NCBI RefSeq assembly: GCF_000165795.1
Contig: NZ_CM001022.1
Location: 496,001 to 560,000, forward strand
Length of the DNA: 64,000 nucleotides
Source: Aminomonas paucivorans DSM 12260
GTDB taxonomy: Bacteria > Synergistota > Synergistia > Synergistales > Synergistaceae
Direction of reading: 5' to 3'
The notes beneath the pieces were generated by a model. That model was not told the origin of the DNA. It ran no database searches and saw only the letters and a list, made by a program, of their open reading frames with translations. Positions 1 through 8,820 of this stretch are shown piece after piece. Both the position numbers and the translations under genes were made by a program. The first letter of the stretch is position 1. Every line of letters starts with the position of its first letter.

Positions 1-904
1 GGAAGCCCAGGATGGCCTCGGGGGAGGGACGGTCCCACCAGAAGGCGCCGATGGGGCAGGTGTGGAGGTTCCCCTCCTTCACCGCCCTCAGGTTCCGCAG
101 CTGGGGGTGCCCGGCCACGTCCGCCTTGGTCAGGGGGCGCCCCTCGTTGGGGCTGATGAGGATCACCTCGGGATTCCAGGCCAGGAGCTGCTCCACGTTC
201 ACCTCCCGCACCTTGCCCAGTTCGGAGGCCACGTTGATCCCTCCGGCGGTGCGGATCAGGGCCTCCCCCCACCAGGCGCTTCCGTTGGTGTGCAGGAAGT
301 CCCCCAGCAGGTAGTAGACCCGCTTGCGGTCCTTCTGGGGGATGGAGGCGGTGCGGTCCGCCAGGAGCTTGAGCTTCCTCTCCCAGTAGGCCACCAGCCT
401 GGCGGCCCGCTTTTCCTGCCCCAACAGCTCGCCCAGCATGCGAAACTCCTGAAGCAGCTTGGGCACGTCCGCCCGCCCCGTGAGCACCTGCACCACCGGC
501 AGTCCCGCCTCCTCCAGCTGTTTGTTGCCCTTGGAGGCGGTGACGCTGGCGATCACCACGTGGGGCTTCAGCTTCAGGGCCTCCTCCACGTTCACGTTGT
601 CGAAGGACCCCGCGTCGGGGCTCTTGGCGAAGCGGGGAAACAGGTCCACCAGGGCGGGAAAGCGCTTCATGTCCGGCTGCCCCACGATCCGGTCGGCGCA
701 GCCCAGCACCGCCACCTCGTGGGTGGCCCCGCCGTAGCACGTGATCAGCACCCGGCGGATCTCCCCGGGAACGGTGACCTTCCTGCCCCCCATGTCCGTG
801 ACGATCCGAGGAGCGGCCAGGGCGGCTCCCGCCGCCAGCAGCACCCATCCCGCTGCCAGGACTCCCCAAACTGTCTTTTTCCACCTTCCCTGCATCCGCA
901 CCAT
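1..904 (-). CDS. Iron-complex ABC transporter substrate-binding protein (3' end beyond window)
   Basis: Periplasmic or surface binding protein that would deliver an iron(III) complex or similar chelate to the permease encoded just upstream. About 301 residues are visible and no stop is reached before the window edge. The N-terminus has basic residues, a hydrophobic run and an Ala-rich cleavage region ending near residue 28. It is followed by a start typical of FecB/BtuF-like (TroA-fold) proteins, reading IVTDMGGRKVTVP. A WWDRPSPE motif near the visible end is common in iron-complex binders. I chose the ATG at 904 because GGAG lies 10 bases upstream; an ATG at 895 is also possible. It starts 32 bases after the ATPase stop, so it is the last gene of a permease-ATPase-binding protein operon. 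Cobalamin cannot be excluded as ligand. Confidence 0.85.
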   Translation of the reverse strand, partial: MVRMQGRWKKTVWGVLAAGWVLLAAGAALAAPRIVTDMGGRKVTVPGEIRRVLITCYGGATHEVAVLGCADRIVGQPDMKRFPALVDLFPRFAKSPDAGSFDNVNVEEALKLKPHVVIASVTASKGNKQLEEAGLPVVQVLTGRADVPKLLQEFRMLGELLGQEKRAARLVAYWERKLKLLADRTASIPQKDRKRVYYLLGDFLHTNGSAWWGEALIRTAGGINVASELGKVREVNVEQLLAWNPEVILISPNEGRPLTKADVAGHPQLRNLRAVKEGNLHTCPIGAFWWDRPSPEAILGF

Positions 905-936
905 CCCGTCCACGCTCCTTCGTTCGATTCGGGCGT

Positions 937-1725
937 CTACCCCAGAACGGGGACGCACACCCGGATTTCCTTGTCCTCCTGACCCCGCTCCGAGGCGGCC
1001 ACCACCCGAACCGAGGCCTGGTAGAGGTCCGTCAGCCGCTCCCCCGTGACCACTTCCTCCGGGGGGCCGTCCGCCAGCAGGGTCCCGTCCCGCAGGAGGA
1101 GCACCCGGCTGCTGGCGAGAAAGGCGTGGTTAGGGAAGTGGCTGGACATCACCACCGTGTACCCTCGGCCGGAAAGGGAGCGCACCGCCCGCAGGACCTT
1201 GATCTGGTTGCCGTAGTCCAGGTTGGCGGTGGGCTCGTCCAGCACCAGCACCCGGGCGTCCTGGGCCAGGGCCCGGGCCAGCAGGGTGAGCTGCCGTTCC
1301 CCGCCGCTCAGCTCGTTGAAACGCCGATTCGCCAGGGGGCGGATCCCCAGCTCGTCCAGGGCCGACTCCACGGCCCGGTGGTCCTCCCGGGTGGGGCTGC
1401 GGCCGCAGCCCAGATAGGGGATGCGCCCCATGAGCACCAGGTCCCGGACCTGGAAGGCGAAGGGGGTCTCCCCCGCCTGGGGGACGTAGGCCACCAGGTG
1501 GCCCCGATCCCGGGCTCCCAGTCGGCGCAGGTCCTTCCCCGCCAGGCGGACGGAACCCCGCATGGGGGGCGACACGCCCAGGATGCAGCGGAGCAGGGTG
1601 GTCTTGCCCGTGCCGTTGGGCCCCAGGAGACAGAGGCTTTCCCCCGCCCGGGCGTGGAGAGAGATGTCCCGGAGCGTGGGTTCCCTTCGGGGGTAGGCAA
1701 ACCAGAGTCCCTCCACCCTCAGCAT
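937..1725 (-). CDS. FecE/BtuD-type ABC transporter ATP-binding protein
   Basis: Cytoplasmic ATPase that powers uptake through the FecCD-type permease. The 262-residue length is typical. Walker A GPNGTGKTT is at residues 35-43, the signature LSGGERQ near 139, and Walker B VLVLDEP near 160, followed by the switch His in SSHFPNHA. The open frame continues upstream, but only the ATG at 1725 starts the family homology (MLRVEGLWFAYP). That ATG overlaps the last 7 bases of the permease gene, so the two are translationally coupled. Transport of an iron chelate is inferred from the binding protein; substrate is not determined by this subunit. Confidence 0.93.
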   Translation of the reverse strand: MLRVEGLWFAYPRREPTLRDISLHARAGESLCLLGPNGTGKTTLLRCILGVSPPMRGSVRLAGKDLRRLGARDRGHLVAYVPQAGETPFAFQVRDLVLMGRIPYLGCGRSPTREDHRAVESALDELGIRPLANRRFNELSGGERQLTLLARALAQDARVLVLDEPTANLDYGNQIKVLRAVRSLSGRGYTVVMSSHFPNHAFLASSRVLLLRDGTLLADGPPEEVVTGERLTDLYQASVRVVAASERGQEDKEIRVCVPVLG

Positions 1726-2729
1726 TTCCCCCACTCCTTTCGGGCGCGGGTCAGGAGGACCAGGAAGAAGGGGGCCCCCACCAGGGAGGTGAGGATGCCC
1801 AGGGGGATCTCCGCGGCGAAGAGGGTGCGACAGAGGTTGTCCACCAGGAGGAGAAAGGCTCCCCCCAGGAGGAACGACGCGGGAAGCAGGGCGGGAAAGG
1901 AGGGGCCCACCAGGGCGCGGGCCATGTGGGGCACCAGGAGGCCCACCCACCCGATGATGCCGCTGATGCTTACCGAAACCGCCGTGAGCAGGGTGGATCC
2001 CAGGATGACGGCGAAGCGCAGGGTCTTCACGGGCACCCCCAGGGTGGCGGCCTCCTCCTCCCCCGTGGAGAGGGCGTGGAGGGGCCACCGGAGGACCCAG
2101 AAGGCTCCCAGGGGGAGGAGCACCGGGAGCAGGGAGGCCCGGATGTCCTCCAGGCTGACCCGGGAGAGCCCCCCCATGAGCCAGAAGGTGATGGCCGGCA
2201 GAGTGTTGATCGGGTCCGCCACGAACTTGATCAGGGAGAGAAAGGCCTGGAAGAGGGCGGAGACCACCATCCCCCCCAGGACCAGCACCACCAGGGAATC
2301 CCGACCCACCAGGCGGCCGATGAGGAAGGCGCAGCCCACGGCGAACAGCCCCAGGGCGAAGGCGGCGGCCTGGATGCCCGACCAGCCGAGGGAGGCAAGC
2401 ATCCCCATGGCGGCCCCGAAGCTGGCTCCGGCGGAGACCCCCAGGATGCCCGGGGAGACCAGGGGGTTCTTGAAGAGATTCTGGTAGGCCGCCCCGGAGA
2501 CGGAAAGGGCGCCGCCCACCAGGATGGCCCCCAGGATGCGGGGCAGACGCACGTGCACCACCACGGTGCGCCTCGTGTCGTCCACGGCGGCGGAGGATCC
2601 CCCCAGGGACTCCAGGAGCAGGGAGACCACGTCCTGGGGAGGTACGGGGTAGCGCCCCAGAAGAAAGGAACCGAAAAACAGCGCCACCAGAAGGGAACCC
2701 AGGGACGCCAGACGAGCGCTCAGGGACAA
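1719..2729 (-). CDS. FecCD-family ABC transporter permease
   Basis: Inner-membrane permease of the iron-complex/cobalamin (BtuC-like) family, 336 residues, with about ten hydrophobic segments. Family blocks visible are RLPRILGAILVGGALSVSGA near residues 62-81, NPLVSPGILGVSAGASFGA near 90, and the C-terminal VGLLVPHMARALVGP near 267. The N-terminus starts with a hydrophobic helix reached directly from the ATG at 2729, which has AGGAGG upstream. It is the first gene of the transporter operon and is separated from the upstream radical SAM gene by 201 bases that hold candidate operator sequences. The gene appears intact. Confidence 0.94.
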   Translation of the reverse strand: MSLSARLASLGSLLVALFFGSFLLGRYPVPPQDVVSLLLESLGGSSAAVDDTRRTVVVHVRLPRILGAILVGGALSVSGAAYQNLFKNPLVSPGILGVSAGASFGAAMGMLASLGWSGIQAAAFALGLFAVGCAFLIGRLVGRDSLVVLVLGGMVVSALFQAFLSLIKFVADPINTLPAITFWLMGGLSRVSLEDIRASLLPVLLPLGAFWVLRWPLHALSTGEEEAATLGVPVKTLRFAVILGSTLLTAVSVSISGIIGWVGLLVPHMARALVGPSFPALLPASFLLGGAFLLLVDNLCRTLFAAEIPLGILTSLVGAPFFLVLLTRARKEWGKC

Positions 2730-2846
2730 CGGGCAGGACCTCCTCCCCGAGACCCGGGAAGGGGTTCCCGCGTCTCCCGGCGGCGATGCGGATTACACCT
2801 AAAAATCGCCACCGAGTTGCATGGTACAGGCGGGTCGTCTATTTTG

Positions 2847-2884
2847 CAACGTTATTGCGTTGTTTTGTCCCCTTTAGGTTAACC
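2847..2884. promoter_or_regulatory. Candidate operator upstream of the iron-complex transporter
   Basis: The AT-rich patch in this otherwise GC-rich gap contains an inverted repeat CAACG-N6-CGTTG (2847-2862). Next to it is TTAGGTTAACC (2874-2884). On the minus strand this reads GGTTAACCTAA, one mismatch from the right half of the DtxR/IdeR iron box; the left half is not recognisable. A metal-responsive repressor site would fit an iron transporter, but this is inference from half-site similarity only. Confidence 0.25.
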
Positions 2885-2930
2885 CCCCGGGTCCCTTCGG
2901 CGGCGGGGATGGGCCGAAACCCCTGGGCGT

Positions 2931-4307
2931 TTAGCCTGTTCCGGCGTCTTCCCCCGGGTCGGTTCCCCGCCGCAGCTCCTCCCAGAGCCGATCCGCCACG
3001 GGGGCCCATCGGGCCGCCGCTCCCTCCACCTTGGCGGTCAGGGTCTCCGCGGATTCCTCGTCCAGGGGCTGGGTGGAACGGGCGCCGGAGTGGCGTATCA
3101 TCTCCCGCAGCTTTTCCGGGTTGTCCAGGAGGGGGCAGGGACGGAGGAGGTTGGGGTGGAAGGGTTGCCCCTTCCGGTATTCCCGCATCAGGGGGGAGTC
3201 CAGGGCCTCCAGAAGGCTGCAATCCCGGATGTTGGCGTCGGCGTAGTGGATGAAGGCGCAGGGCTCCACGTCCCCCCGGGCGTTGATGTGCAGGTATTTC
3301 CTTCCCCCGGCGATGCAGCCGCCCACGTAGTCCCCGTCGTTCCAGAAGTCCATCAGGAAGATGGGCTTTTCCCGCCTCATGGCCCGGATCCGGTGGAACA
3401 TGCGTTCCCGCTGTTCGGGGGTGGTCAGAAGCTCCGGCGCGGCGCAGCGCCCGATGGGGATATAGGTGAAAAACCAGCCGAACCGGCACCCCTTGCGGAC
3501 CATGGAGTCCACGAAGGCGTCGGAGGCCACCCGCTCCGCGTTGTCCCGGTGGGTGCAGGTGGAGAACCCGAAGACGACCCCTTCGTCTCGAAGGAGGTCC
3601 ATGGCCGCCAGGGCCTTTCGGTAGGTTCCGGCTCCCCGGCGGGCGTCCGTGGTTTCCTCGTCTCCCTCCACGCTGATGGCCAGGGCCAGGTTCCCCAGCC
3701 TTCCCAGCTCCGCCGCGAAGGGGGCGTCCACCAGGGTGGCGTTGGTGAAGGCCAGGAAGGCGCAGTCATCGTGTCGCCTCGCCAGGGTCAGGAGGTCCTC
3801 CTTCCGCATCAGGGGTTCCCCCCCGGAGTAGAGGAACATGAAGATCCCCAGCTCCTTGCCCTCCCGGATGATCCGGTCCAGCAGGTCCAGGCTCAGGGAA
3901 TCGGTCTTGGCGTACTCCGCCGCCCAACACCCGAGGCAGCGCAGGTTGCACGCCGTGGTGGGGTCCAGGAGGAGGGCCCAGGGGATGTGGCGCCCCAGTT
4001 CCGCCTGGAGCCGTTCCCTCTTGGGGATGCCCAGGATGCCCGAGTGGAGGAGGTAGTTGACCAGGAAGGCCTTCTTGGCGGCGGGGGACAGCTCCGTGAA
4101 GAGCTTTTCGGTGAAGCGGTACCAGTTGTTGGAGGGGTTCTGGAGGTATTCCCGGAAGACCCTCAGGTAGAAGCGATGCTGCGGGTCGATGACGAGCCGC
4201 TCCGCCAGGGCCACCAGGCGGGGCATGTTCTCCATGGGGTCCTTCTCCACGTACCGAAGGGCTTCCTGGATGAGCGCGGTGCTCACCCGTTCCACGAGGT
4301 TGCTCAA
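2931..4307 (-). CDS. Radical SAM protein with SPASM-like C-terminus
   Basis: Predicted [4Fe-4S]/S-adenosylmethionine enzyme of 458 residues; the substrate is not known. The cluster motif CNLRCLGC sits near residue 124, preceded by an N-terminal helical region of about 110 residues. The SAM-binding block YSGGEP follows. A second Cys-rich region (GGCIAGG, DVEPCAFIHYADANI, LRPCPLL) resembles a SPASM-type auxiliary cluster domain. I chose a TTG start at 4307 because GGGAGGAGGG lies upstream and the homology-like sequence begins with SNLVERV; the open frame beyond it is Pro/Arg-rich and looks non-coding. It lies 201 bases upstream of the iron-complex transporter on the same strand, so a link to metal or cofactor handling is possible but unproven. 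Confidence 0.85.
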   Translation of the reverse strand: MSNLVERVSTALIQEALRYVEKDPMENMPRLVALAERLVIDPQHRFYLRVFREYLQNPSNNWYRFTEKLFTELSPAAKKAFLVNYLLHSGILGIPKRERLQAELGRHIPWALLLDPTTACNLRCLGCWAAEYAKTDSLSLDLLDRIIREGKELGIFMFLYSGGEPLMRKEDLLTLARRHDDCAFLAFTNATLVDAPFAAELGRLGNLALAISVEGDEETTDARRGAGTYRKALAAMDLLRDEGVVFGFSTCTHRDNAERVASDAFVDSMVRKGCRFGWFFTYIPIGRCAAPELLTTPEQRERMFHRIRAMRREKPIFLMDFWNDGDYVGGCIAGGRKYLHINARGDVEPCAFIHYADANIRDCSLLEALDSPLMREYRKGQPFHPNLLRPCPLLDNPEKLREMIRHSGARSTQPLDEESAETLTAKVEGAAARWAPVADRLWEELRRGTDPGEDAGTG

Positions 4308-4518
4308 AGCGTTCCCTCCTCCCAACCCGAGCCGAGGGCTCCTTCGGGGCCGTCGCTCGCCCTCCGCCGGAGCCTTGGGGCGCGGTCGGCCTTGGGGCTG
4401 GGGAGATCGGGCTTCTCCGGGGAGAGGGGAACGGAAAAAGCCCGGCGGAAGGGGCAACGGGCCGCGGAAGGGCCGACGGCGGATGCCGAGGTCGTTTCCG
4501 CAGGGATCGAACGCCCCT

Positions 4519-4524
4519 ATAGTA
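4519..4524 (-). promoter_or_regulatory. Possible -10 box for the radical SAM gene
   Basis: TACTAT on the minus strand lies in an AT-rich island about 210 bases upstream of the TTG start. No convincing -35 hexamer is seen at the right spacing, so this is weak. The rest of the 4308-4566 gap shows no gene. Confidence 0.3.
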
Positions 4525-4566
4525 CACCTTAAACGGAATACGGTTTCTCTCGGGGAGGGGCGGTGG

Positions 4567-5091
4567 TCAGCGCCCCCCCTCCCCTCGCCCTCTCAGGTCC
4601 TGGAAGCCGTAGCCCCGCACCGAAAGAGGAGTTCCCTCCAGGAGGATCTCCCGGCGATCCAGGGGTCTGGCTCCGGAACGGGGGAAGAAGTCCTCGTAGG
4701 GATTCTTCTCCAGGACCCAGGCCAAGGCGGACCAGCGGCCCCGGGACACCCAGGCCTGGGCGAACCGGTCCAGCAGGGCGGTGCCCGTCCCCCGGCGCTG
4801 CCGGGGGGGCAGCACGTAGAGGGCGTAGATCTCTCCTTCGTAGGGGGAGGGTTCCAGGTCTCGGTTGGCTCCCCCGAAGAGAAACCCCGTCACCTCCCCC
4901 TCCTCTTCCGCCACCAGGAAGATCCCGTCCGGGTCGACCAGGACGGGGAGGAACCGGGGCACGTCCTCCCGGGGGTCCAGGTGGCCCAGGATCTCCCGGG
5001 GGACGAGCCCTTCGTAGGCGTGGCGCCAGGCGGTGCAGCGCACCGTCCCGATGGACAGGGCGTCGGCGGGCGTGGCGGGTCGAATGTTCAT
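4567..5091 (-). CDS. GNAT-family N-acetyltransferase
   Basis: Acetyl-CoA-dependent N-acetyltransferase of 174 residues. The strand-4/helix-3 core is clear: IYALYVLPPRQRRGTGTALL contains the acetyl-CoA pyrophosphate-binding R-x-x-G-x-G/A pattern (RRGTGT). The N-terminus NIRPATPADALSI is the usual beta-1/helix-1 opening of the fold. The ATG at 5091 has GAGGTG eight bases upstream. It is divergent from the membrane diguanylate cyclase gene and separated by 260 bases from the next minus-strand gene. The acceptor (small amine, peptide or protein) cannot be told from sequence. Confidence 0.9.
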   Translation of the reverse strand: MNIRPATPADALSIGTVRCTAWRHAYEGLVPREILGHLDPREDVPRFLPVLVDPDGIFLVAEEEGEVTGFLFGGANRDLEPSPYEGEIYALYVLPPRQRRGTGTALLDRFAQAWVSRGRWSALAWVLEKNPYEDFFPRSGARPLDRREILLEGTPLSVRGYGFQDLRGRGEGGR

Positions 5092-5277
5092 GATCGGTTC
5101 ACCTCGTCGTTCCAGAAGATGTCTCGCATCCTAACGCAGGGAGGATCGGCAGCCAAGTCCGCTCCCAGGGGGGAGACGAGAAGGTCGCGTCTGGGGGGGA
5201 TCCATGGGAGGCGAGCTTCGACTCCCTCTTCCCCTTCCCTGTGGCTCGGGGAACCTTCCAGGGCTTATGATGAGGGC

Positions 5278-7098
5278 ATGAAGAGATCGACCAAACCCTC
5301 TCCCCGGTTCGTTGCGAGCAAGGGGCTCCGTCGTCCCCTTCCCTGCGTCCACCAGGAGCTTTGGCCCTTGGGCATCGCCTTGGTCTGCGCCCTGGTGGCC
5401 TGGGGGGTGGTCTGTTCCCTGATGCTGGTCCAGCGTCGGGGGGAGGAGGCCCGCCTGCGGGGGGAAGTGCTGGCGGCGGGGGAGGCCCTTCGGGATCGCC
5501 TGGTGGCCCGAAACCGGGGGATCGAGCGGGTTCTGGGGGACCTGCCCGTCCAATGGGGGGGACGGGTGCCCCCCCGGCGGGATTTCGACCTGGCCGCCCG
5601 GACCCTCTCCCGGCTCTACCCGGAGGTGCGGGGGGTCTTCCTGCTGGATCGGACGCGCCCCCTCCTGGCCCTGGACCCGGACCGAGGGGGGCGTCGTCCG
5701 GGGAGCCATCCCTGGCAGGTCCCTTCGGCCAAGGCGGCGCTGGCCGGGGAGGACCTGCGGACCTTCCGGGGGAGCCTGGGGCCCCTGGATCTCCCGGGGG
5801 GACAACGGGTACTCCTGGTGCTGGCCCCCCTGGACCGGGCCTTCCGGGGAGCCTCGGGGCCTCTGGTGGCGGTGGTCTCCCTCCAGGGGTTCCTGGAGGC
5901 TCCGGAGGTGGCGGTCCTTCCCGGACGGCTGGAGCTGGCCCTTCAGGACGCCCGATCCGGGAGGGTCTTTCACGGAGACCCCCTGACGCTGGCCCGCAGA
6001 CCCGTCCGGGTCTTCGTCCCCCTCACCCCGGGGGGATGGAACCTGTCTACCCTGCCCCTGGGGGGGTGGAAGTCCCTGGGGTCCCCGTCCCGCCGCTGGG
6101 GGATGGCCGCCGGGGGGATGGCGGCCGGAGGCGCCCTGCTGGGGTATCTGGGGGGACGGCGGCTGATGGGGCGCCTGCGGCGGCGACGGGAGCGAGCGGT
6201 TCGGGAGGGACACTACCGGGACCTGGTGGAGTCGGTGCACGACCTGATCTGGGAGGTGGACGCACAGGGGGTCTTCACCTTCCTGGGACCGCAGGTGGAG
6301 GGCCTCCTGGGCATGAAGCCGGAGGAGCTGGTGGGCCGGACCCCCTTTTCCCTCATGCCCCACAAGGAGGGGGTGCGGATGCAGAAGCTCTTCCGTATCC
6401 GGGCCGCCAAGGGGGAGGACTTCCTGTGGGAGGAAAGCGCCTGGATCGGCCGGGACGCCCTGGTCTACTGGGAGACCAACGCCCGCCCCTTCTTCCGGGA
6501 GGACGGTTCCCTGGGGGGGTACCGGGGGGTGAACCGGGACGTGACGAACCGAAAGCTCCGGGAGTTGGAGCTGGACGGGCAGGTGGAGGAGCTGGACGAG
6601 AAGATGGAGGAGCTACGCCGCTCCGCCTCCCTGGACCCGCTGACGGAAGCACTCAACCGGCGCAGCATCGAGCGGGAGCTGATGGCGGAGACGCGACGGG
6701 CGGATCGATACGGCAACCCCCTGACGGTGATCCTCTGCGACATCGACCGGTTCAAGTCCATCAACGACCGGTACGGACACCAGGAGGGGGATTGTGCCCT
6801 GCGGGCCTTTTCCCGCATCGTCCGGGGGTGTCTGCGCACCGGGGACCACTTCGGACGGTGGGGGGGGGAGGAGTTCCTGGTGGTGGCCCCGGTGGATGGG
6901 CCGGGGGGCGCCGCCCTGGCAGAGAAGCTGCGCCTGGAGCTGGAGACGGTGACTCGGGCCACTCCGGTGCCCTTCACGGCCAGCTTCGGCGTGGCGGTCT
7001 ACGTTCCCGGGGAACCCCCGGAGACCTTGGTGCAGCGGGCCGACGAAGCCATGTACCGGGCCAAGGAATCGGGGCGGAACCGGGTGGAAGTGGCCTAG
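5278..7098 (+). CDS. Membrane-anchored diguanylate cyclase, PAS-GGDEF
   Basis: Makes cyclic di-GMP from GTP. The 606-residue chain has a membrane helix at about 27-47, a roughly 220-residue extracytoplasmic sensor that is probably Cache/CHASE-like, and a second membrane helix near 277-300. A PAS domain follows (310-425) with a PAC-like end (YRGVNRDVTNRK), then GGDEF (440-606). The active site reads GGEEF near residue 530. An inhibitory I-site RTGD sits five residues before it, so product inhibition is expected. The frame stays open far upstream, but the ATG at 5278 gives the first sensible N-terminus. The ligand of the sensor region is unknown. Confidence 0.92.
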   Translation: MKRSTKPSPRFVASKGLRRPLPCVHQELWPLGIALVCALVAWGVVCSLMLVQRRGEEARLRGEVLAAGEALRDRLVARNRGIERVLGDLPVQWGGRVPPRRDFDLAARTLSRLYPEVRGVFLLDRTRPLLALDPDRGGRRPGSHPWQVPSAKAALAGEDLRTFRGSLGPLDLPGGQRVLLVLAPLDRAFRGASGPLVAVVSLQGFLEAPEVAVLPGRLELALQDARSGRVFHGDPLTLARRPVRVFVPLTPGGWNLSTLPLGGWKSLGSPSRRWGMAAGGMAAGGALLGYLGGRRLMGRLRRRRERAVREGHYRDLVESVHDLIWEVDAQGVFTFLGPQVEGLLGMKPEELVGRTPFSLMPHKEGVRMQKLFRIRAAKGEDFLWEESAWIGRDALVYWETNARPFFREDGSLGGYRGVNRDVTNRKLRELELDGQVEELDEKMEELRRSASLDPLTEALNRRSIERELMAETRRADRYGNPLTVILCDIDRFKSINDRYGHQEGDCALRAFSRIVRGCLRTGDHFGRWGGEEFLVVAPVDGPGGAALAEKLRLELETVTRATPVPFTASFGVAVYVPGEPPETLVQRADEAMYRAKESGRNRVEVA

Positions 7099-7125
7099 AC
7101 GGAAGAAAGAAGGGAGAGGGTGCCC

Positions 7126-7947
7126 ATGAGGCTTCGCGTGTTGGTGGACCAGATGGTGGGCAAGGACGGGCTTCTGGGGGAGGCGGGGTGGTCCGCCCTC
7201 CTGGAGACTCCTCGGGGGTGCCTGATCCTGGATGCGGGCATGGGGCGGGTGTTGGAGCACAACCTGCGTTTTCTGGGCATCGACCCCGCCAAGCCGGACC
7301 TGGGGGTGTTGAGCCACGGCCACAACGACCACGCCAGAGGCTTCGGCCTCCTGTACGAGATGGGGTTTCGCGGCCCCCTGTGGATGCATGCCCAGGCGGG
7401 GAGCGGTCACTTCGCCGTGACGCGGGGAGGGGAGAAGCAGTTCGTGGGGGCGGATCTGAACCTGGAGCATCGGGACGTGCGCACCCTGGACCGGGAGCCC
7501 GTGGAGGTGCTGCCCCGGGTCTGGATCCTGCCCGTCCCCCTGGAGGAACGGGAGGCCCGATGGGTGCCCCCGGACGCGAACCTGGTGCGCCCCGTCGCCG
7601 GAGGAGGGTTCGAGCAGGACCCCATGGAGGACGACCTTTCCCTGGTGGTGGAGGGAGAGGAAGGGTGGTCGGTGATCCTGGGGTGCGCCCACGCGGGGGT
7701 GGCCAACATCCTGGAGGCCGCGACGAAGCGTTTCGGGATGGATCGCTTCCACACCGTGGTGGGGGGGATGCACCTGAGCCACGGGTCCGTCTCCTGGCTG
7801 GAAGCCCTGGCGGACCACCTGGCGAAGCGCTTCCGGGTGGAACGGTGGCTGCCGGGGCACTGTACGGGTTTTCAGGCCGCCCTGGTTCTGGCGTCCCGGT
7901 TCGACCGGGTGGACTGGGCCGCTGCGGGACATCGCTGGGACCTTTAG
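7126..7947 (+). CDS. Metallo-beta-lactamase fold hydrolase, COG1237-like
   Basis: Probable binuclear-metal hydrolase, 273 residues. The metal-binding motif reads SHGHNDHARG near residue 64, and a later GCAHAGVANIL supplies another ligand His. The overall pattern (DAGMG, SHGHNDHA, GCAHAG) matches the MBL subfamily that includes enzymes annotated as methylaminobenzene-ribofuranosyl phosphate synthase (COG1237). I prefer the ATG at 7126 to the GTG at 7120 because the AGGGAGAGG ribosome site would abut the GTG. It lies 27 bases after the diguanylate cyclase gene and 37 before the DapB-like gene, so it may be cotranscribed with both. Substrate unknown. Confidence 0.88.
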   Translation: MRLRVLVDQMVGKDGLLGEAGWSALLETPRGCLILDAGMGRVLEHNLRFLGIDPAKPDLGVLSHGHNDHARGFGLLYEMGFRGPLWMHAQAGSGHFAVTRGGEKQFVGADLNLEHRDVRTLDREPVEVLPRVWILPVPLEEREARWVPPDANLVRPVAGGGFEQDPMEDDLSLVVEGEEGWSVILGCAHAGVANILEAATKRFGMDRFHTVVGGMHLSHGSVSWLEALADHLAKRFRVERWLPGHCTGFQAALVLASRFDRVDWAAAGHRWDL

Positions 7948-7984
7948 CTTTCGGGCGGGACTTGGGACGAAGGGAGGCGGGGAC

Positions 7985-8779
7985 ATGATCCGGCTGTTCG
8001 TCTCCGGTGCCTCGGGAAACGTGGGGCGCCTGGTGGTGCGGGAAGCGATCCTCCGACGGGACGTGGAACTGGCGGGAGGTTTCTGTCTGGAGGGGGGGCA
8101 GGACCTGGGCGTCCTGGCGGGAACCGACCCCCTGGGCCTGATGGCCGTCTCGGACCTGCGGGTGGGGCTGGCGGCTTCTTCCCCCGACGTGGTGGTGGAC
8201 TTCACCTCCGCGGTGGTGCTGCGGGACCACCTGGAGCTGTACGCGGAGCTGGGGCTGGACGCGGTGGTGGGCACCACGGGGCTGCCGGAGGAGGAAATCC
8301 GCCGGGTTCGGGACCGGGTGCGGGACCGGGGGCTGCGCCTGGCCCTGATCTCCAACTTCGGCCTGGGGATCAATCTGGTGATGGACTTCCTGGCCGCCGT
8401 GGGGGAGCACTACCCCTACGTGTCCGTCCTGGAGCGCCATCCCGCCTCCATGGCCAACGCCCCCAGCGGCACCGCGGGGCTCCTGGCCTCCTCCGTGCCC
8501 GGAGGCTCCTCCGGGGAGGTGGCGAGCCGGGAGGTGCTTCCCGGGGTGTTGGGGGGAAACGCCTTCGGCGTCCCCGTGCTTTCCCAGCGGATGCCCTACC
8601 CCGGCCCCTATTCGGAGCATGAGGTCACCCTGGGGCGGCAGGACGAGATCCTGAGGATCTCCGTGACGGACTTCTCCAGCTCCGTGTACCTGGAGGGGAT
8701 CTTCCGGGCGGTCCGGGGCGTCGGCGCCCTGCCCCCGGGGACCCTGGTCCGGCGGCTGGGGGAGTTCCCGAAGGAATAA
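7985..8779 (+). CDS. DapB-like oxidoreductase with altered catalytic motif
   Basis: This 264-residue protein has the whole architecture of 4-hydroxy-tetrahydrodipicolinate reductase. It shows the nucleotide-binding loop GASGNVG at residues 8-14, VVDFTSA near 75, GTTGLP near 98, SNFGLGINL near 121 and APSGTA near 160. The catalytic segment differs: where DapB has E-x-H-H-x-x-K-x-D-A-P-S-G-T-A, this reads ERHPASMANAPSGTA. The second His is Pro, the catalytic Lys is Met and the Asp is Asn. Normal DapB chemistry is therefore doubtful, and a different imine or keto substrate is likely. It precedes a small membrane protein, an aminotransferase and a homoserine-dehydrogenase-like gene. Lysine in this genome appears to be made by the LysW route instead. 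Confidence 0.82.
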   Translation: MIRLFVSGASGNVGRLVVREAILRRDVELAGGFCLEGGQDLGVLAGTDPLGLMAVSDLRVGLAASSPDVVVDFTSAVVLRDHLELYAELGLDAVVGTTGLPEEEIRRVRDRVRDRGLRLALISNFGLGINLVMDFLAAVGEHYPYVSVLERHPASMANAPSGTAGLLASSVPGGSSGEVASREVLPGVLGGNAFGVPVLSQRMPYPGPYSEHEVTLGRQDEILRISVTDFSSSVYLEGIFRAVRGVGALPPGTLVRRLGEFPKE

Positions 8780-8820
8780 CCTCCTTCGGGGACCAGGTTA
8801 GAAAGGAGACGAACCGATCC

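Noticed and set aside
4308-4457. N-terminal extension of the radical SAM protein from an ATG at 4457
   Set aside because: Pro/Arg/Gly-rich with no homology-like pattern. The TTG at 4307 has the strong ribosome site and natural N-terminus.
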